A stretch of DNA of 64,000 bases, from the NCBI RefSeq assembly GCF_005503555.1, contig NZ_SCNG01000005.1, forward strand, positions 248,001-312,000, given 5' to 3'. How positions within the stretch are numbered: position 1 is the first letter of the stretch; each line of letters opens with the position of its first letter. This stretch comes from Rudaea sp. 3F27F6 (GTDB lineage: Bacteria > Pseudomonadota > Gammaproteobacteria > Xanthomonadales > Rhodanobacteraceae). This document shows positions 17,636-26,691 of this stretch, in pieces. Under the pieces are notes generated by a model. It had not been told where the DNA came from and did no database searches. It worked only from the letters and a program-made list of their open reading frames with translations. A program made the translations under genes and the position numbers.

Positions 17636-18400
17636 CTATTTCCGCCGCAGCAGGCCGAGGACGGCCGCGAGGGCAGCAAGCGGCAGCAACAGGCAGAAGA
17701 AACCGAGATGGACCATGCCGAACGCGCCGCCGATCGCGCCGACGAGGAAGCCGGCCACGGCCGGCGCCATCTTGCGCAGACGCGCGCGCGCCGGCGCCGC
17801 GGCGCCGCCGAAGGCGAGGTCGGCAAGGTCGATGACGATCTGGGTGACGTTGCCGGTCATCACCGTCGTCGGTCCGTGGCCGGCGAAGGTCGTGCGCGAG
17901 GCGGCATTCTGGATCGCCATCGCGACCACGCCGAGCATGCCGGTCAGGATCGTCAGCGGCGCGTCCGCGTCGAAGATCGGCGAGGCATAGACGCCGACGC
18001 CGAGGAACGTACCAAGGAAAATCATCTCGGCGACGAGAATCGGTACGACGGCATCGCGCTGGCGCCGCGCGCAGCGCAGTTCGAACACGCGCGTTGCGGC
18101 GACGGCGAGCAGGAACACCGGAAACGCGAGCAGCTTGCCGAGCAGGCCGCTGCGGCCGCCGGCGAGCCCCGCGCCGATCAGGACGAAGTTGCCGGTGACG
18201 TGCGCGGTGAACAGGCCGAACAGGGCGATGAAGGCCGCCGTATCGACGAAGCCCGCGGCGAAGGCGAACAGCGTGCTTGCGGCGACGTCGGTGGACGGCG
18301 CCGCAGGCGTCGCGGCATTGCGGGATTCGGTGGCGGAAGTGTTCATCGCAGGTCGCGCGGATTCTTGCGCATCGCGATCGGCTTCACCAGCCCCGTGCAT
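17636..18400 (-). CDS. DUF1275 (YoaK-like) membrane protein
   Basis: The protein has about 254 residues and six likely membrane helices (for example FAFAAGFVDTAAFIALFGLF, LLAFPVFLLAVAA, APAVAGFLVGAIGGAFG). DUF1275 hallmarks are present: AHVTGNF and VMTGNVTQIVIDL. Function in the family is unknown, with transport suspected. The start is ambiguous. ATG 18400 overlaps the stop of the upstream VOC gene (TGATG), arguing for translational coupling; ATG 18346 would give 236 residues and remove a polar N-terminal tail. Neither has a strong ribosome-binding site. Confidence 0.8.
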   Translation of the reverse strand: MHGAGEADRDAQESARPAMNTSATESRNAATPAAPSTDVAASTLFAFAAGFVDTAAFIALFGLFTAHVTGNFVLIGAGLAGGRSGLLGKLLAFPVFLLAVAATRVFELRCARRQRDAVVPILVAEMIFLGTFLGVGVYASPIFDADAPLTILTGMLGVVAMAIQNAASRTTFAGHGPTTVMTGNVTQIVIDLADLAFGGAAAPARARLRKMAPAVAGFLVGAIGGAFGMVHLGFFCLLLPLAALAAVLGLLRRK

Positions 18401-19314
18401 CAATGCTTCGCCGCGTGCACTTCGGCGATGTAGCCGCCGGGGAATTCGATCACTGCGCTGCTGCGGTCGCTGCCGTCGAAGCGCGGCGCAAGCACCTTGG
18501 CGCCGTTGGCCTGCGCCTTGGTCAGGGTCTCGTCGAGATTATCGACTTCGTAGCCCGTGGTCTCGCGGCCGAACGGATAGGGCAGATGGCCGTCGCTGAC
18601 GAGTAACTGCATCTTGCCGAAGCCCGACTCGATGCGGATGCGCCGATAGGTTTCGTGCGGCTTGCCGATCTCGCCCGCGTCGGCGCGGCGCTCGTCGGAC
18701 ACCACGCGTCCTTGTGAGAACTGGAGGAAGCCACGCACGAAGGCGTCGACCGCGTCGCGCGAGAGATAGACGCGATTGTCCGGGACGCGGGTGAGCGGCT
18801 TGTAGTCCGGTTTGGCGTCGTGCCAGTAGAGCTGCATCTTCACTCCGCCGGGCCATTGGATCACCGTGTCGAGACCGATCGGATCGCGGAACGGCTCGAC
18901 GATCACTTCGGCCCCGGCCGCGCGCGCGGCGGCGACGGCTCGGTCCATATCGGCGACGAGCCAGCCGGTGCGCTTCTGGCCGAATGGATAAGGAATCGGT
19001 GTGGAGAAGGCGAAGGTCGACAGCGTGCCGACCGGCGTCCACACGTATTGCGCCTGCGTGCTGCTCGGCACCGGCAAGACGTTGGCGGTGATGCGCGGCG
19101 ATGCCTTGCCGCCGAAGGTCGCTGTGAAGCTCGCGATGAACGCGTCGTAGTTCTTCGCATCGTCGAGATAGACGTGGGTCGTGTCGTACTGCGCGCCGAC
19201 CGCAACGCCGCTTGCTGCCGGCATTTCCTTGGCCGGCGCGGCGGCGGTGAGCAAGAGCAGCACGGCCGCGAAGGCGGCGTGGTGCAGGCGGATTCGCGGC
19301 GACTCGATGCGCAT
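18400..19314 (-). CDS. Exported VOC (glyoxalase/bleomycin-resistance fold) protein
   Basis: The 304-residue protein has an N-terminal signal peptide (AAFAAVLLLLTAAAPAKE). Two VOC halves follow: THVYLDDAKNYDAFIASFTA with WLVADMDRAVAAARAAGAEV and DPIGLDTVIQWPGGVKMQLYW, then NRVYLSRDAVDAFVRGFLQF with YEVDNLDETLTKAQANGAKV and SAVIEFPGGYIAEVH. VOC enzymes bind a metal and act on small molecules; the substrate here is unknown. Export is unusual for the fold. The stop overlaps the DUF1275 start. Confidence 0.8.
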   Translation of the reverse strand: MRIESPRIRLHHAAFAAVLLLLTAAAPAKEMPAASGVAVGAQYDTTHVYLDDAKNYDAFIASFTATFGGKASPRITANVLPVPSSTQAQYVWTPVGTLSTFAFSTPIPYPFGQKRTGWLVADMDRAVAAARAAGAEVIVEPFRDPIGLDTVIQWPGGVKMQLYWHDAKPDYKPLTRVPDNRVYLSRDAVDAFVRGFLQFSQGRVVSDERRADAGEIGKPHETYRRIRIESGFGKMQLLVSDGHLPYPFGRETTGYEVDNLDETLTKAQANGAKVLAPRFDGSDRSSAVIEFPGGYIAEVHAAKH

Positions 19315-19354
19315 GATGATTCCTCGGAAGTGGGACGAAGGTGGCGTGACGATG

Positions 19355-21196
19355 TCAAAAGGCCCAGCACGAACAGCCGAGCGCGCCCCAGAAACTGCGC
19401 GGATCGGCGAGATCGGTGGCCGCTGCGTGTGGGTGTCGATGTACGCCGCAGGCTGCGTGCCGAGGCGTTGCGTGCATTGCCGATTTCGCCGCGTCGGATT
19501 TCCAATGGCGGCTGCCGAAATTCACCGGCGACCAATCCGGCATCGGCGCCGGCATCGGCGGATCGAGCGGCTTGAACTCGGCGTCGGCGTAGACGATTTT
19601 TCCACCGACGACGGTGAGCACGGAAACGATCTCGCGGATACGTTCCTCGGGCAGGCTGAAATAGTCGTCCGAAAGCACGGCGAAGTCGGCGAGCTGGCCC
19701 GGTGCGATCTGGCCCTTGAACCCTTGTTCGTTCGAGAACCACGTGTTCGCCCGCGTATACAAATCCAGCGCCTCGTGGCGGTCGAGGCAGTTGCGCGCGG
19801 GATAGAGGCGCGTGCCGCCCAGCGTGCGGCCGCTCGTCAGCCAGTACAGCGAGGTCCACGGATCGTAGCTCGCCACGCGCGTGGCATCGGTGCCGGCGCC
19901 GACGCGAATGCCGAGTTCGAGCATGCGCTTGAACGGCGGCGTCGCCTCCGCGGCCTTGGCGCCGTAGCGCTCGACGAAATACTCGCCCTGATAGGCCATG
20001 CGGTGCTGCACGGCGATGCCGCCGCCGAGCCGGGCGATGCGTTCGAGATTGCGCTCGCCGACGGTTTCGGCGTGGTCGAAGAACCAATGGATGCCGTCGA
20101 GCGGAACGTCGCGGTGCACCTTCTCGAACACGTCGAGTGCACGGCCGATCGACTCGTCGTAGGTCGCATGCAGGCGCCACGGCCAGCGTTTCGCCGCAAG
20201 TGTGCGCACGACGGCTTCGAGTTCGCCTTCCATGCCGGGCGCAAGCTGCGGGCGCGGCTGACGGAAGTCTTCGAAATCGGCCGCGGAGAACACGAGCATC
20301 TCGCCAGCGCCGTTGAGCTTGTAGAAATCGTCGCCTTGCTGGTAGCGATGGTTCTGCGTCCAGCGCGTGAAGTCGGCGAGTTCCTCTTTCGGCTTTTGCG
20401 TGAACAGGTTGTAGGCGATGCGCAAGGTCAATTGGCTGCGCGCATGTAGGTCGGCGATGACCTTGTAGTCGTCGGGATAGTTCTGGAAACCGCCGCCCGC
20501 GTCGATCACGCTGGTCACGCCGAGGCGATTCAACTCGCGCATGAAGTGGCGCGTCGAATTGAGCTGGTAGTCGTACGGCAGCTTCGGTCCGGTGGCGAGC
20601 GCCGAATAGAGCAGCATCGCGTTCGGTTTGGCGAGCAGCAGGCCCGTCGGCTCGCCATTCGCGTCTCTGACAATTTCACCGCCCGGTGGATTCGGCGTAT
20701 CGCGCGTATAGCCCGTCGCACGCAGGGCCGCGGCGTTGAGCAGGGCGCGATCGTAAAGATGCAGGATAAACACCGGCGTATCGGGTGCGGCGGCATTCAA
20801 CTCGGCAAGCGTCGGCAGACGCTTCTCGGCGAATTGATGCTCGCTGAAGCCGCCGACCACGCGCACCCATTGCGGCGCCGGCGTGCGCGCGACTTGCTCG
20901 CGCAACAGGCGCATCGCGTCGGCGAGCGAGGACACGCCGTCCCAGCGCAGTTCGAGGTTGTAGTTGAGGCCGCCGCGGATCACATGCAGATGCGAGTCGA
21001 TCAGGCCGGGAATCACGCGGCGGCCGCGTGCGTCGATCACCTGCGTATTCGCATCGGCCAGCGCCATGATTTCCGCATCGTCGCCGACCGCGACGAATTT
21101 GCCGTTGGCGACAGCGACCGCCTGTGCCTGCGGCTTGCCGCGATCGACGGTGGCGATCCTCGCGTTGTGCAGGATCAGATCGGCGTGTTGCGGCAT
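19355..21196 (-). CDS. YtcJ-like metal-dependent amidohydrolase
   Basis: The 613-residue protein has its start at ATG 21196 with AAGGA upstream. N-terminal composite-domain segment (ADLILHNARIATVD), metal-binding DSHLH (about residue 68) and later amidohydrolase segments such as HWFFDHAETVGERN, RVGAGTDATR and PGQLADFAVLSDDYF place it in the YtcJ branch. Family members hydrolyse amide-type bonds in small molecules; the substrate is unknown. The C-terminus SFWGALGCSCWAF is typical of this branch. No signal peptide is seen, so it is probably cytoplasmic. Confidence 0.88.
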   Translation of the reverse strand: MPQHADLILHNARIATVDRGKPQAQAVAVANGKFVAVGDDAEIMALADANTQVIDARGRRVIPGLIDSHLHVIRGGLNYNLELRWDGVSSLADAMRLLREQVARTPAPQWVRVVGGFSEHQFAEKRLPTLAELNAAAPDTPVFILHLYDRALLNAAALRATGYTRDTPNPPGGEIVRDANGEPTGLLLAKPNAMLLYSALATGPKLPYDYQLNSTRHFMRELNRLGVTSVIDAGGGFQNYPDDYKVIADLHARSQLTLRIAYNLFTQKPKEELADFTRWTQNHRYQQGDDFYKLNGAGEMLVFSAADFEDFRQPRPQLAPGMEGELEAVVRTLAAKRWPWRLHATYDESIGRALDVFEKVHRDVPLDGIHWFFDHAETVGERNLERIARLGGGIAVQHRMAYQGEYFVERYGAKAAEATPPFKRMLELGIRVGAGTDATRVASYDPWTSLYWLTSGRTLGGTRLYPARNCLDRHEALDLYTRANTWFSNEQGFKGQIAPGQLADFAVLSDDYFSLPEERIREIVSVLTVVGGKIVYADAEFKPLDPPMPAPMPDWSPVNFGSRHWKSDAAKSAMHATPRHAACGVHRHPHAAATDLADPRSFWGALGCSCWAF

Positions 21197-21240
21197 GGCG
21201 ATGTCCTTGGGAATTCTGTCGCGCCGGCGGCTTTTCTACT

Positions 21241-21268
21241 CGTCATTCCCGCGTTCGCGGGAATGACG
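21241..21268. repeat. REP-like hairpin, copy A
   Basis: CGTCATTCCCGCG and its exact reverse complement are separated by TT: a 13-bp stem in the gap between the YtcJ-like and hydrolase genes. A relative occurs at 36830-36857 and a degraded one near 29909. Confidence 0.75.
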
Positions 21269-21302
21269 GTCGTGAGGCACGTGTGTTCCTTGCGGTGTGC
21301 TT

Positions 21303-22133
21303 TCAGTTCTTGCCTTCGATAAAGGCAAGCAGATCGGCGTTGAGCTGGTCGGCATGCGTGCTCGCGAGGCCGTGCGGTGCGCCTGCGTAGACCTTGAGCG
21401 TCGCGTTCTTGACGATCTTCGCCGACAGTCTGCCGGAGTTGTCGATCGGCACGACTTGGTCGTCGTCGCCGTGAACGACGAGGGTCGGCACGTCGATCTT
21501 CTTCAGGTCTTCGGTGTAGTCGACTTCGGAGAACTGTTTGATGCAGTCGTAGAGTCCCTTGAGGCCGCCGAGCATGCCCTGCAGCCAGAACGAGTCGACC
21601 AAACCCTGCGACTTTTTCGCGTTCGCGCGGTTGAAGCCGTAGAACGGACCGGCGGCGAGGTCTTTGAAGAACTGCGAGCGATCGGCGAGCACGCCGGCGC
21701 GGATACCGTCGAATACCTCGATCGGCAGGCCGCCCGGATTCGTCGCGGTCTTCAGCATCTGCGGCGGCACCGCGCCGACGAGTACGGCCTTGGCCACGCG
21801 TTTGGTGCCGTGGCGGCCGATGTAATGCGCGACTTCGCCGCCACCCGTGGAGTGGCCGACGAGCACGACGTCTTTCAGATCGAGCTGCTCGATCAGCTCG
21901 GCCAGATCGTCGGCGTAGGTGTCCATGTCATTGCCGTGCCACGGCTGCGCCGAGCGGCCGTGGCCGCGGCGATCGTGCGCGATGGTGCGGTAGCCGTGGC
22001 TGGAGAGGAACATCATCTGCACGTCCCAGGCATCGCCCGTGAGCGGCCAGCCGTGGGAGAAAACGACGGGCTGCCCTTTGCCCCAGTCCTTGTAGAAGAT
22101 TTCGGTACCGTCTTTCGTGGTGATCGTGCTCAT
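21303..22133 (-). CDS. Alpha/beta hydrolase (non-haem chloroperoxidase type)
   Basis: The 276-residue protein has its start at ATG 22133 with AAGGA upstream. The family signature is clear: VVFSHGWPL (oxyanion region), [11 protein letters not shown], nucleophile elbow GHSTGG, acid in [11 protein letters not shown] and His in GAPHGL near the C-terminus. Such proteins are serine hydrolases or perhydrolases acting on esters; the substrate cannot be told. Cytoplasmic. It is a single gene with gaps on both sides. Confidence 0.9.
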   Translation of the reverse strand: MSTITTKDGTEIFYKDWGKGQPVVFSHGWPLTGDAWDVQMMFLSSHGYRTIAHDRRGHGRSAQPWHGNDMDTYADDLAELIEQLDLKDVVLVGHSTGGGEVAHYIGRHGTKRVAKAVLVGAVPPQMLKTATNPGGLPIEVFDGIRAGVLADRSQFFKDLAAGPFYGFNRANAKKSQGLVDSFWLQGMLGGLKGLYDCIKQFSEVDYTEDLKKIDVPTLVVHGDDDQVVPIDNSGRLSAKIVKNATLKVYAGAPHGLASTHADQLNADLLAFIEGKN

Positions 22134-22343
22134 GGATGATCCTTGACAGTGGAGGGAACGGAGGGACGGCGGTGCCGCGCGCAGCGGACACCGGGATACA
22201 GCATGCTCGCTATGCGATGGCGATTCAGTGACCTTCTTCGGCGTTGAACATCGCCTTCGCCTTGATGCGGACAAGGATTCGGTTCCCGGCAAAACGCGCC
22301 GATATCCGATCCTCGTCCGGCTTGGTCTTTTCGGCAGAGGGGC

Positions 22344-23045
22344 TTACGGCGTCATGTCGAACAACAGCAGCTCGGCATCTTCTTTCGCGAGCACGGCGAG
22401 TTTTTCCGCATCGGTCCATGCTGCGGCGTCGCCGGTGTTCAGCGTCTCGCCGTCGACTTCGATCGCGCCGCGCGCGACCTGTAGCCAGAGCTTGCGGCCC
22501 TTGGCCGGCACGTAGGTCAGCGTGTGCTGCGCGCTCAGGCGCGTGGCGTAGAGATCGACGTCCTGATGAATCTTGAGCGCGCCGTCGCGCGGCTGGCCCG
22601 AGGCGATCAGGCGCCATTGGTCGGCGAGATCGGCCGGAGCGAAGCGCTGCTGCTCATAGCCCGGCTTGATACCGCTGCGCTCGGGCATGATCCAGATCTG
22701 CAGGAAATGCACCGGATCGGTCTTCGAGGCGTTGAACTCCGAGTGCACGACGCCGGTGCCGGCGCTCATGCGCTGCAGTTCGCCGGGCTGGATCTGCGCG
22801 CCGGTGCCCATGCTGTCCTTGTGTTCGAGCGTGCCGTCGAGCACCCAGGAAAGAATTTCCATGTCGCGGTGCGGATGCGCGCCGAAGCCTTTGCCCGGCT
22901 CGACGCGGTCTTCGTTGATGACGCGCAGCGGGCCAAAGCCCATGTGTTTGGCATCGTAGTAGTCGCCGAACGAAAACGTATGGCGGCTCTTGAGCCAGCC
23001 GAAATCGGCGAGGCCGCGGTCGTGCGAGAGGCGGGTGATGTGCAT
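22344..23045 (-). CDS. Pirin family protein (YhhW-like bicupin)
   Basis: The 233-residue protein has its start at ATG 23045, behind GGAG. Pirin N-terminal cupin: FSFGDYYD, GFGAHPHRDMEILSW and AGTGVVHSEFN give the metal ligands (two His, then His and Glu). The C-terminal cupin is weaker (LWLQVARGAIEVDGETL). Relatives show quercetin 2,3-dioxygenase activity, but the natural role is unclear. Cytoplasmic. Its neighbour is an AhpD-like redox protein on the same strand 200 bases upstream. Confidence 0.88.
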   Translation of the reverse strand: MHITRLSHDRGLADFGWLKSRHTFSFGDYYDAKHMGFGPLRVINEDRVEPGKGFGAHPHRDMEILSWVLDGTLEHKDSMGTGAQIQPGELQRMSAGTGVVHSEFNASKTDPVHFLQIWIMPERSGIKPGYEQQRFAPADLADQWRLIASGQPRDGALKIHQDVDLYATRLSAQHTLTYVPAKGRKLWLQVARGAIEVDGETLNTGDAAAWTDAEKLAVLAKEDAELLLFDMTP

Positions 23046-23247
23046 GGCGTGCTCCAGGGATTCGATGGAGCACAATTTAGGCCTCGTCCGGGTCCGCGCC
23101 TAGCCGGCAGGACGCGAACTCGGTGTTCGCATTTGCCGAACACGGTATGCCCGCGGCGCCGCAGCGTGCCGCCGCCGCATTGGCCGCGGCGCCGAGACAG
23201 GCGTGTGCGCCGCTACGCGCGGGCCAACCTTCGATCGCGGATTGCGC

Positions 23248-23607
23248 TCAGCCGGCCTGCGCGTCCGCGGTCTTCGCCGCGTAGCAGTCCATGACGCGCG
23301 TCGAGTAGACGAGCGCAGCGCCGGCGTTGACCGAGATCGCCGTGCCGAGCGCTTCGGTGATTTCCTCGCGCGTGGCGCCGGCGGCGATCGCCGCGGCGGT
23401 GTGCACGGCGATGCAGCCGTCGCAGCGCAGCGTCACGGCGACGGCGAGCGCGATCAGCTCGTTGACCTTCTTGCCGAGCAGGGCGGTTTTTGCCGACGCG
23501 CCGCTGAGGCCCTGGTAGCCGCGCACGACGTCGGGGCTCGTGTGCGCGATGGCGCCGACGCCGGCCAGCACCTGTTTGTGGTATTCATTCCAGTCGAGCA
23601 TGCTCAT
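23248..23607 (-). CDS. Carboxymuconolactone decarboxylase/AhpD-like protein
   Basis: The 119-residue protein has its start at ATG 23607 with GAGGAG upstream. It is a single CMD domain with the AhpD-type redox motif RCDGCIAVH, i.e. CxxC followed by His, usual for peroxidase-linked members. It likely takes part in peroxide or disulfide chemistry. It is divergent from a LysR gene (93-base gap containing a 20-bp palindrome), the standard layout for a LysR target. Confidence 0.88.
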   Translation of the reverse strand: MSMLDWNEYHKQVLAGVGAIAHTSPDVVRGYQGLSGASAKTALLGKKVNELIALAVAVTLRCDGCIAVHTAAAIAAGATREEITEALGTAISVNAGAALVYSTRVMDCYAAKTADAQAG

Positions 23608-23653
23608 GGCGACTCCTCGCGGTGGGGTGCGGCGACTATAAATCCGGATCGGT

Positions 23654-23673
23654 CGCGGTGGACGTCCACCGCG
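23654..23673. promoter_or_regulatory. 20-bp perfect palindrome between ahpD-like and lysR genes
   Basis: CGCGGTGGACGTCCACCGCG is its own reverse complement. It lies 46 bases upstream of the AhpD-like start and 27 bases upstream of the LysR-gene start. A second pair, CCGCGG-aaaaat-CCGCGG, follows at 23669-23686. It is a candidate operator for the divergent LysR protein. Confidence 0.6.
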
Positions 23674-23700
23674 GAAAAATCCGCGGCTCGGGAGACATCT

Positions 23701-24636
23701 TTGGATTACGACTTCGGCGACATCCGCGCCTTTATCGAAGTGGTCGAAAGCGGCGGCATCAATGCGGCGGCGACGCGGCTCAACGTGTCGAAGTCGCAGC
23801 TCAGCGCGCGCGTCGCACGGCTGGAAAGCGAACTGCGCGCCAAGCTGTTGCATCGCTCGCCGCGCGGCATCGCCGTCACCGACGCGGGCCAGCGCTTCTA
23901 CGAGCGCATGCGCGAGGTGTTCGCGCGTATGCAGCAGGCGGTCGACGAAGCGTCGGGCGAGGAATCGGGTTCGCTGAGCGGCAGCCTTCGCGTCGCCGCG
24001 CCGATGACCTTCGGCACCGAATATCTCGGACCGGTGCTGTTCGCGTTTATGCGTGAACACCCCGCGCTCGAAGTGACCCTCGAGCTCGACGATCGCTACG
24101 TCGATATTCTCTCGGGCGGCTACGATCTCGGCGTGCGCATCGGCCGCCTGTACGACTCGACCCTGATGGCGCGGCGCATTGCGCCGAGCCGGCGCGTGCT
24201 CGTCTGCAGTCCGGAGTACGCCGAGCAGAACGGCACACCGCACGCGCTCGAAGACATTCAGGGCCACGACTGCATCTGCTACGGCAATGCCTCGGTCGCG
24301 CCGTACTGGCAGTTCGCGCCGGCCGCCGAAGGCGAGGCGCCGCGCCAGATCGTCGTGCGCGGCCGCACTCACTTGAACAACGGCGACAGCATGCGCGACG
24401 CAGCCGTCGCCGGCCTCGGCATCGCCTTGCTGCCGATGTTCATCGCGGCGAAGGCGCTCGCCGAGGGCAGACTGATCGAACTGCTGGCGGAGACGCCGCC
24501 GACCGCCGATACGATCTACGCCGTCTACCCGCAGACGCGCTACGTCAGCCGCGCCGTGCGCGCGCTGATCGATGCGCTCGTCGCCGCGTTCGACCGCACG
24601 CCGCCGTGGGAGGGCAGGCCGTCCGCACGGGAATGA
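23701..24636 (+). CDS. LysR-family transcriptional regulator
   Basis: The 311-residue protein is read from TTG 23701, preceded by GGGAGA. No in-frame ATG precedes the DNA-binding region. Winged helix-turn-helix at residues 1-60 (FIEVVESGGINAAATRLNVS, QLSARVARLE), then a substrate-binding domain (LRVAAPMTFG, GYDLGVRIG, GLGIALLPMFIA). It most resembles the CrgA/YafC-like group. The likely target is the divergent AhpD-like gene; the effector is unknown. Confidence 0.9.
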   Translation: MDYDFGDIRAFIEVVESGGINAAATRLNVSKSQLSARVARLESELRAKLLHRSPRGIAVTDAGQRFYERMREVFARMQQAVDEASGEESGSLSGSLRVAAPMTFGTEYLGPVLFAFMREHPALEVTLELDDRYVDILSGGYDLGVRIGRLYDSTLMARRIAPSRRVLVCSPEYAEQNGTPHALEDIQGHDCICYGNASVAPYWQFAPAAEGEAPRQIVVRGRTHLNNGDSMRDAAVAGLGIALLPMFIAAKALAEGRLIELLAETPPTADTIYAVYPQTRYVSRAVRALIDALVAAFDRTPPWEGRPSARE

Positions 24637-24716
24637 TCGAACGCTAAGCGTGTTTGCGCGTATCATGCCGGGCTTCTTTTCCGTGCCGAGCCGACCGCCA
24701 GGCAGCTATCCGCCCG

Positions 24717-26015
24717 ATGCCTTCCTCTCCTCCGATTCCGCACCGCGGCCTGCTCGCCGGCCTGCTCGCCGCGCTGACGATGCTCGGGCCGTTCTGCATC
24801 GACGCGATCTTTCCCGCGTTTCCGGCGATCGCGCGCCAGTTCGGCGCGAGCGAAGTCGCCATGCAGCAGACGATCAGCGTCTATCTGTTCGCCTACGCTG
24901 CGTTGTCGCTGTTCGTCGGCGCGATGTCGGACGCGTGGGGTCGCCGCACCGTCATCATCGGCGGCCTCATCCTCTTCCTCGTCGGCACCATAGGCTGCGC
25001 GCTCGCGCCGTCGATGCAGACGCTGCTCGTGTTCCGCGCGCTGCAGGGCATGTGTGCGGGTATCGGCATGATCGTCGGCCGTGCGATCGTGCGCGACTGT
25101 TTCGAAGGTGCGCCTGCGCAGAAGCTGATGGCGCAGATCAGCATGATCTTCAGCCTCGCGCCCGCGCTTGCGCCGATGTTCGGCGCGGCGCTCGTGGCCT
25201 GGGACGGCCGGCCGTTCGCGCCGCCACCGGCCGGGCTGGTCGGCTGGCATGCCGTGTTCTGGGCGCTCGCGGTCTTCACTTCCGTGCTGATCGTGCTGTG
25301 CCTTGCGGTGCTGCCGGAAACGCATGCGCGCGAACGGCGCATCGCCTTCCTGCCGAGCACGCTGTTCGCCAACTACCGCAGGATCGTCACCGATCGGCCG
25401 TTCGCCGCACTCGCGCTCGCGCTGACGTTCAACTCGGGCGGATTCTTTCTCTACATCGCCAATGCGCCGGCGCTCGTGCTCAACATCCTCAAGCTCGACC
25501 AGAACCATTTCCCGTGGTTGTTCGTGCCGGCGATCAGCGGACTCACGCTCGGCGCGCTGTTGACCAGCCGCCTCGCCGGACGCGTGTCGGTGCGCGCGCT
25601 GGTCGGCAGCGGCTACGCGGTGATGCTGAGCGCGTCGCTGCTCAATCTGCTGATCGCCTCCACCGTGCAGCCGGCGCGCGTGCCGTGGACGGTGCTGCCG
25701 ATCGGGCTCGGCGCGATCGGCGTTAGCCTCGTCGCCCCGGCGCTCAACCTGCTCGTGCTCGACCGCTTCCCGCAATACCGCGGTGCGGCTTCGTCGGTGC
25801 AGTCGTTCTTCATGTTGATCTGCAGTGCGCTGCTCGCGGGCGTGCTCGGGCCGCTCATCGCGGTCTCGGCGCTGCACCTCGCGATCGCCTCGGCGGTGTT
25901 CTATCTGCTTGGCCTTATCGGCTGGAGCTGGTATCGCGCGATCGCCAAGCGCATTCCGGAGAAAATCGACGGCGATGCGGCGGTGGTCGCGGCGACGGGA
26001 ACGAATCCGGATTGA
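24717..26015 (+). CDS. Bcr/CflA-type MFS multidrug exporter
   Basis: The 432-residue inner-membrane protein has about twelve helices. Start ATG 24717 (MPSSPPIPHRGLLAGLLAAL) suits the family; an upstream TTG adds an Arg-rich tail. Family signature: PFCIDAIFPAFPAIA in helix 1, SDAWGRRTVIIGG in loop 2-3 and VGRAIVRDCFEG after helix 4. Relatives export bicyclomycin, chloramphenicol or sulfonamides with protons. It follows lysR by 80 bases on the same strand, so it could be co-transcribed with the regulator. Confidence 0.88.
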   Translation: MPSSPPIPHRGLLAGLLAALTMLGPFCIDAIFPAFPAIARQFGASEVAMQQTISVYLFAYAALSLFVGAMSDAWGRRTVIIGGLILFLVGTIGCALAPSMQTLLVFRALQGMCAGIGMIVGRAIVRDCFEGAPAQKLMAQISMIFSLAPALAPMFGAALVAWDGRPFAPPPAGLVGWHAVFWALAVFTSVLIVLCLAVLPETHARERRIAFLPSTLFANYRRIVTDRPFAALALALTFNSGGFFLYIANAPALVLNILKLDQNHFPWLFVPAISGLTLGALLTSRLAGRVSVRALVGSGYAVMLSASLLNLLIASTVQPARVPWTVLPIGLGAIGVSLVAPALNLLVLDRFPQYRGAASSVQSFFMLICSALLAGVLGPLIAVSALHLAIASAVFYLLGLIGWSWYRAIAKRIPEKIDGDAAVVAATGTNPD

Positions 26016-26098
26016 GGCGTGTACGGGGGGACGGTCAAGGCATCGGGGATGCGGTGCGGCAAGACCGTTGATACGAAATTTGAATGGGGGTGTTACGC

Positions 26099-26509
26099 AT
26101 GCAGAAGCAAGACAAGGCCATTGCCTATTTCCTGATCTTCCAAGCCGTGGTCGGCGGACTCGTTTTCGCAAATTTGGCCGTGAATACATCGATCCCGCTC
26201 GGAGTATGGGTGGTCTTCGCACCGTTGATCGCGGCGGCACTGGCGGCGGGAATCAGCTCGCTGGCGCGCAAGCGCTGGGCGGCAATTCTCGGCGCGGTCG
26301 TCTTCGCCGCGCAGGCGCCGATATTCGCTTCGCACTATTTTTCTTACAGCGCGTGGCTCGGTATACATTTGGATTTTGCGTTTACCTGGAACGACCAGGC
26401 CAAGGTCGGCGTGAACGTGTTTGCCCTGGTCATGCTGATCTGGTCGGGTTTTCGCCTCAACGCGCCCGACAGTCCTTTCAAAGAGACGACGCCGAGCGAA
26501 TCCGCATAG
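26099..26509 (+). CDS. Small membrane protein, unknown
   Basis: The 136-residue protein has its start at ATG 26099, which has GGGGGTG eight bases upstream; ATG 26084 is an alternative. Four likely helices: AIAYFLIFQAVVGGLVFANL, VVFAPLIAAALAAGISSL, AAILGAVVFAAQAPIFASHY and VGVNVFALVMLIWSGF. I do not recognise a family. It is a single gene after the exporter. Confidence 0.65.
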   Translation: MQKQDKAIAYFLIFQAVVGGLVFANLAVNTSIPLGVWVVFAPLIAAALAAGISSLARKRWAAILGAVVFAAQAPIFASHYFSYSAWLGIHLDFAFTWNDQAKVGVNVFALVMLIWSGFRLNAPDSPFKETTPSESA

Positions 26510-26691
26510 GCATCGTCGGATGCCTCAGCCGGAAGCCGCAACGCTCAGGATCGATGCGATTTGCCCTGCGCTCTATAAAACGGCCGCACGAATTTAAATG
26601 GATTGCCGAAGCGGCAGGCCGATGCGAGCGGGGCAATCTGGTCAGACGAATTCTTTGCGACTACGGATTGTTCAAGCAGCAACTTTTTAAC

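Noticed and set aside
24663-26240. Long open minus-strand frame (525 codons) antisense to the MFS exporter gene
   Set aside because: Extremely rich in Arg, His and Glu with no domain; the opposite strand encodes a clear transporter.
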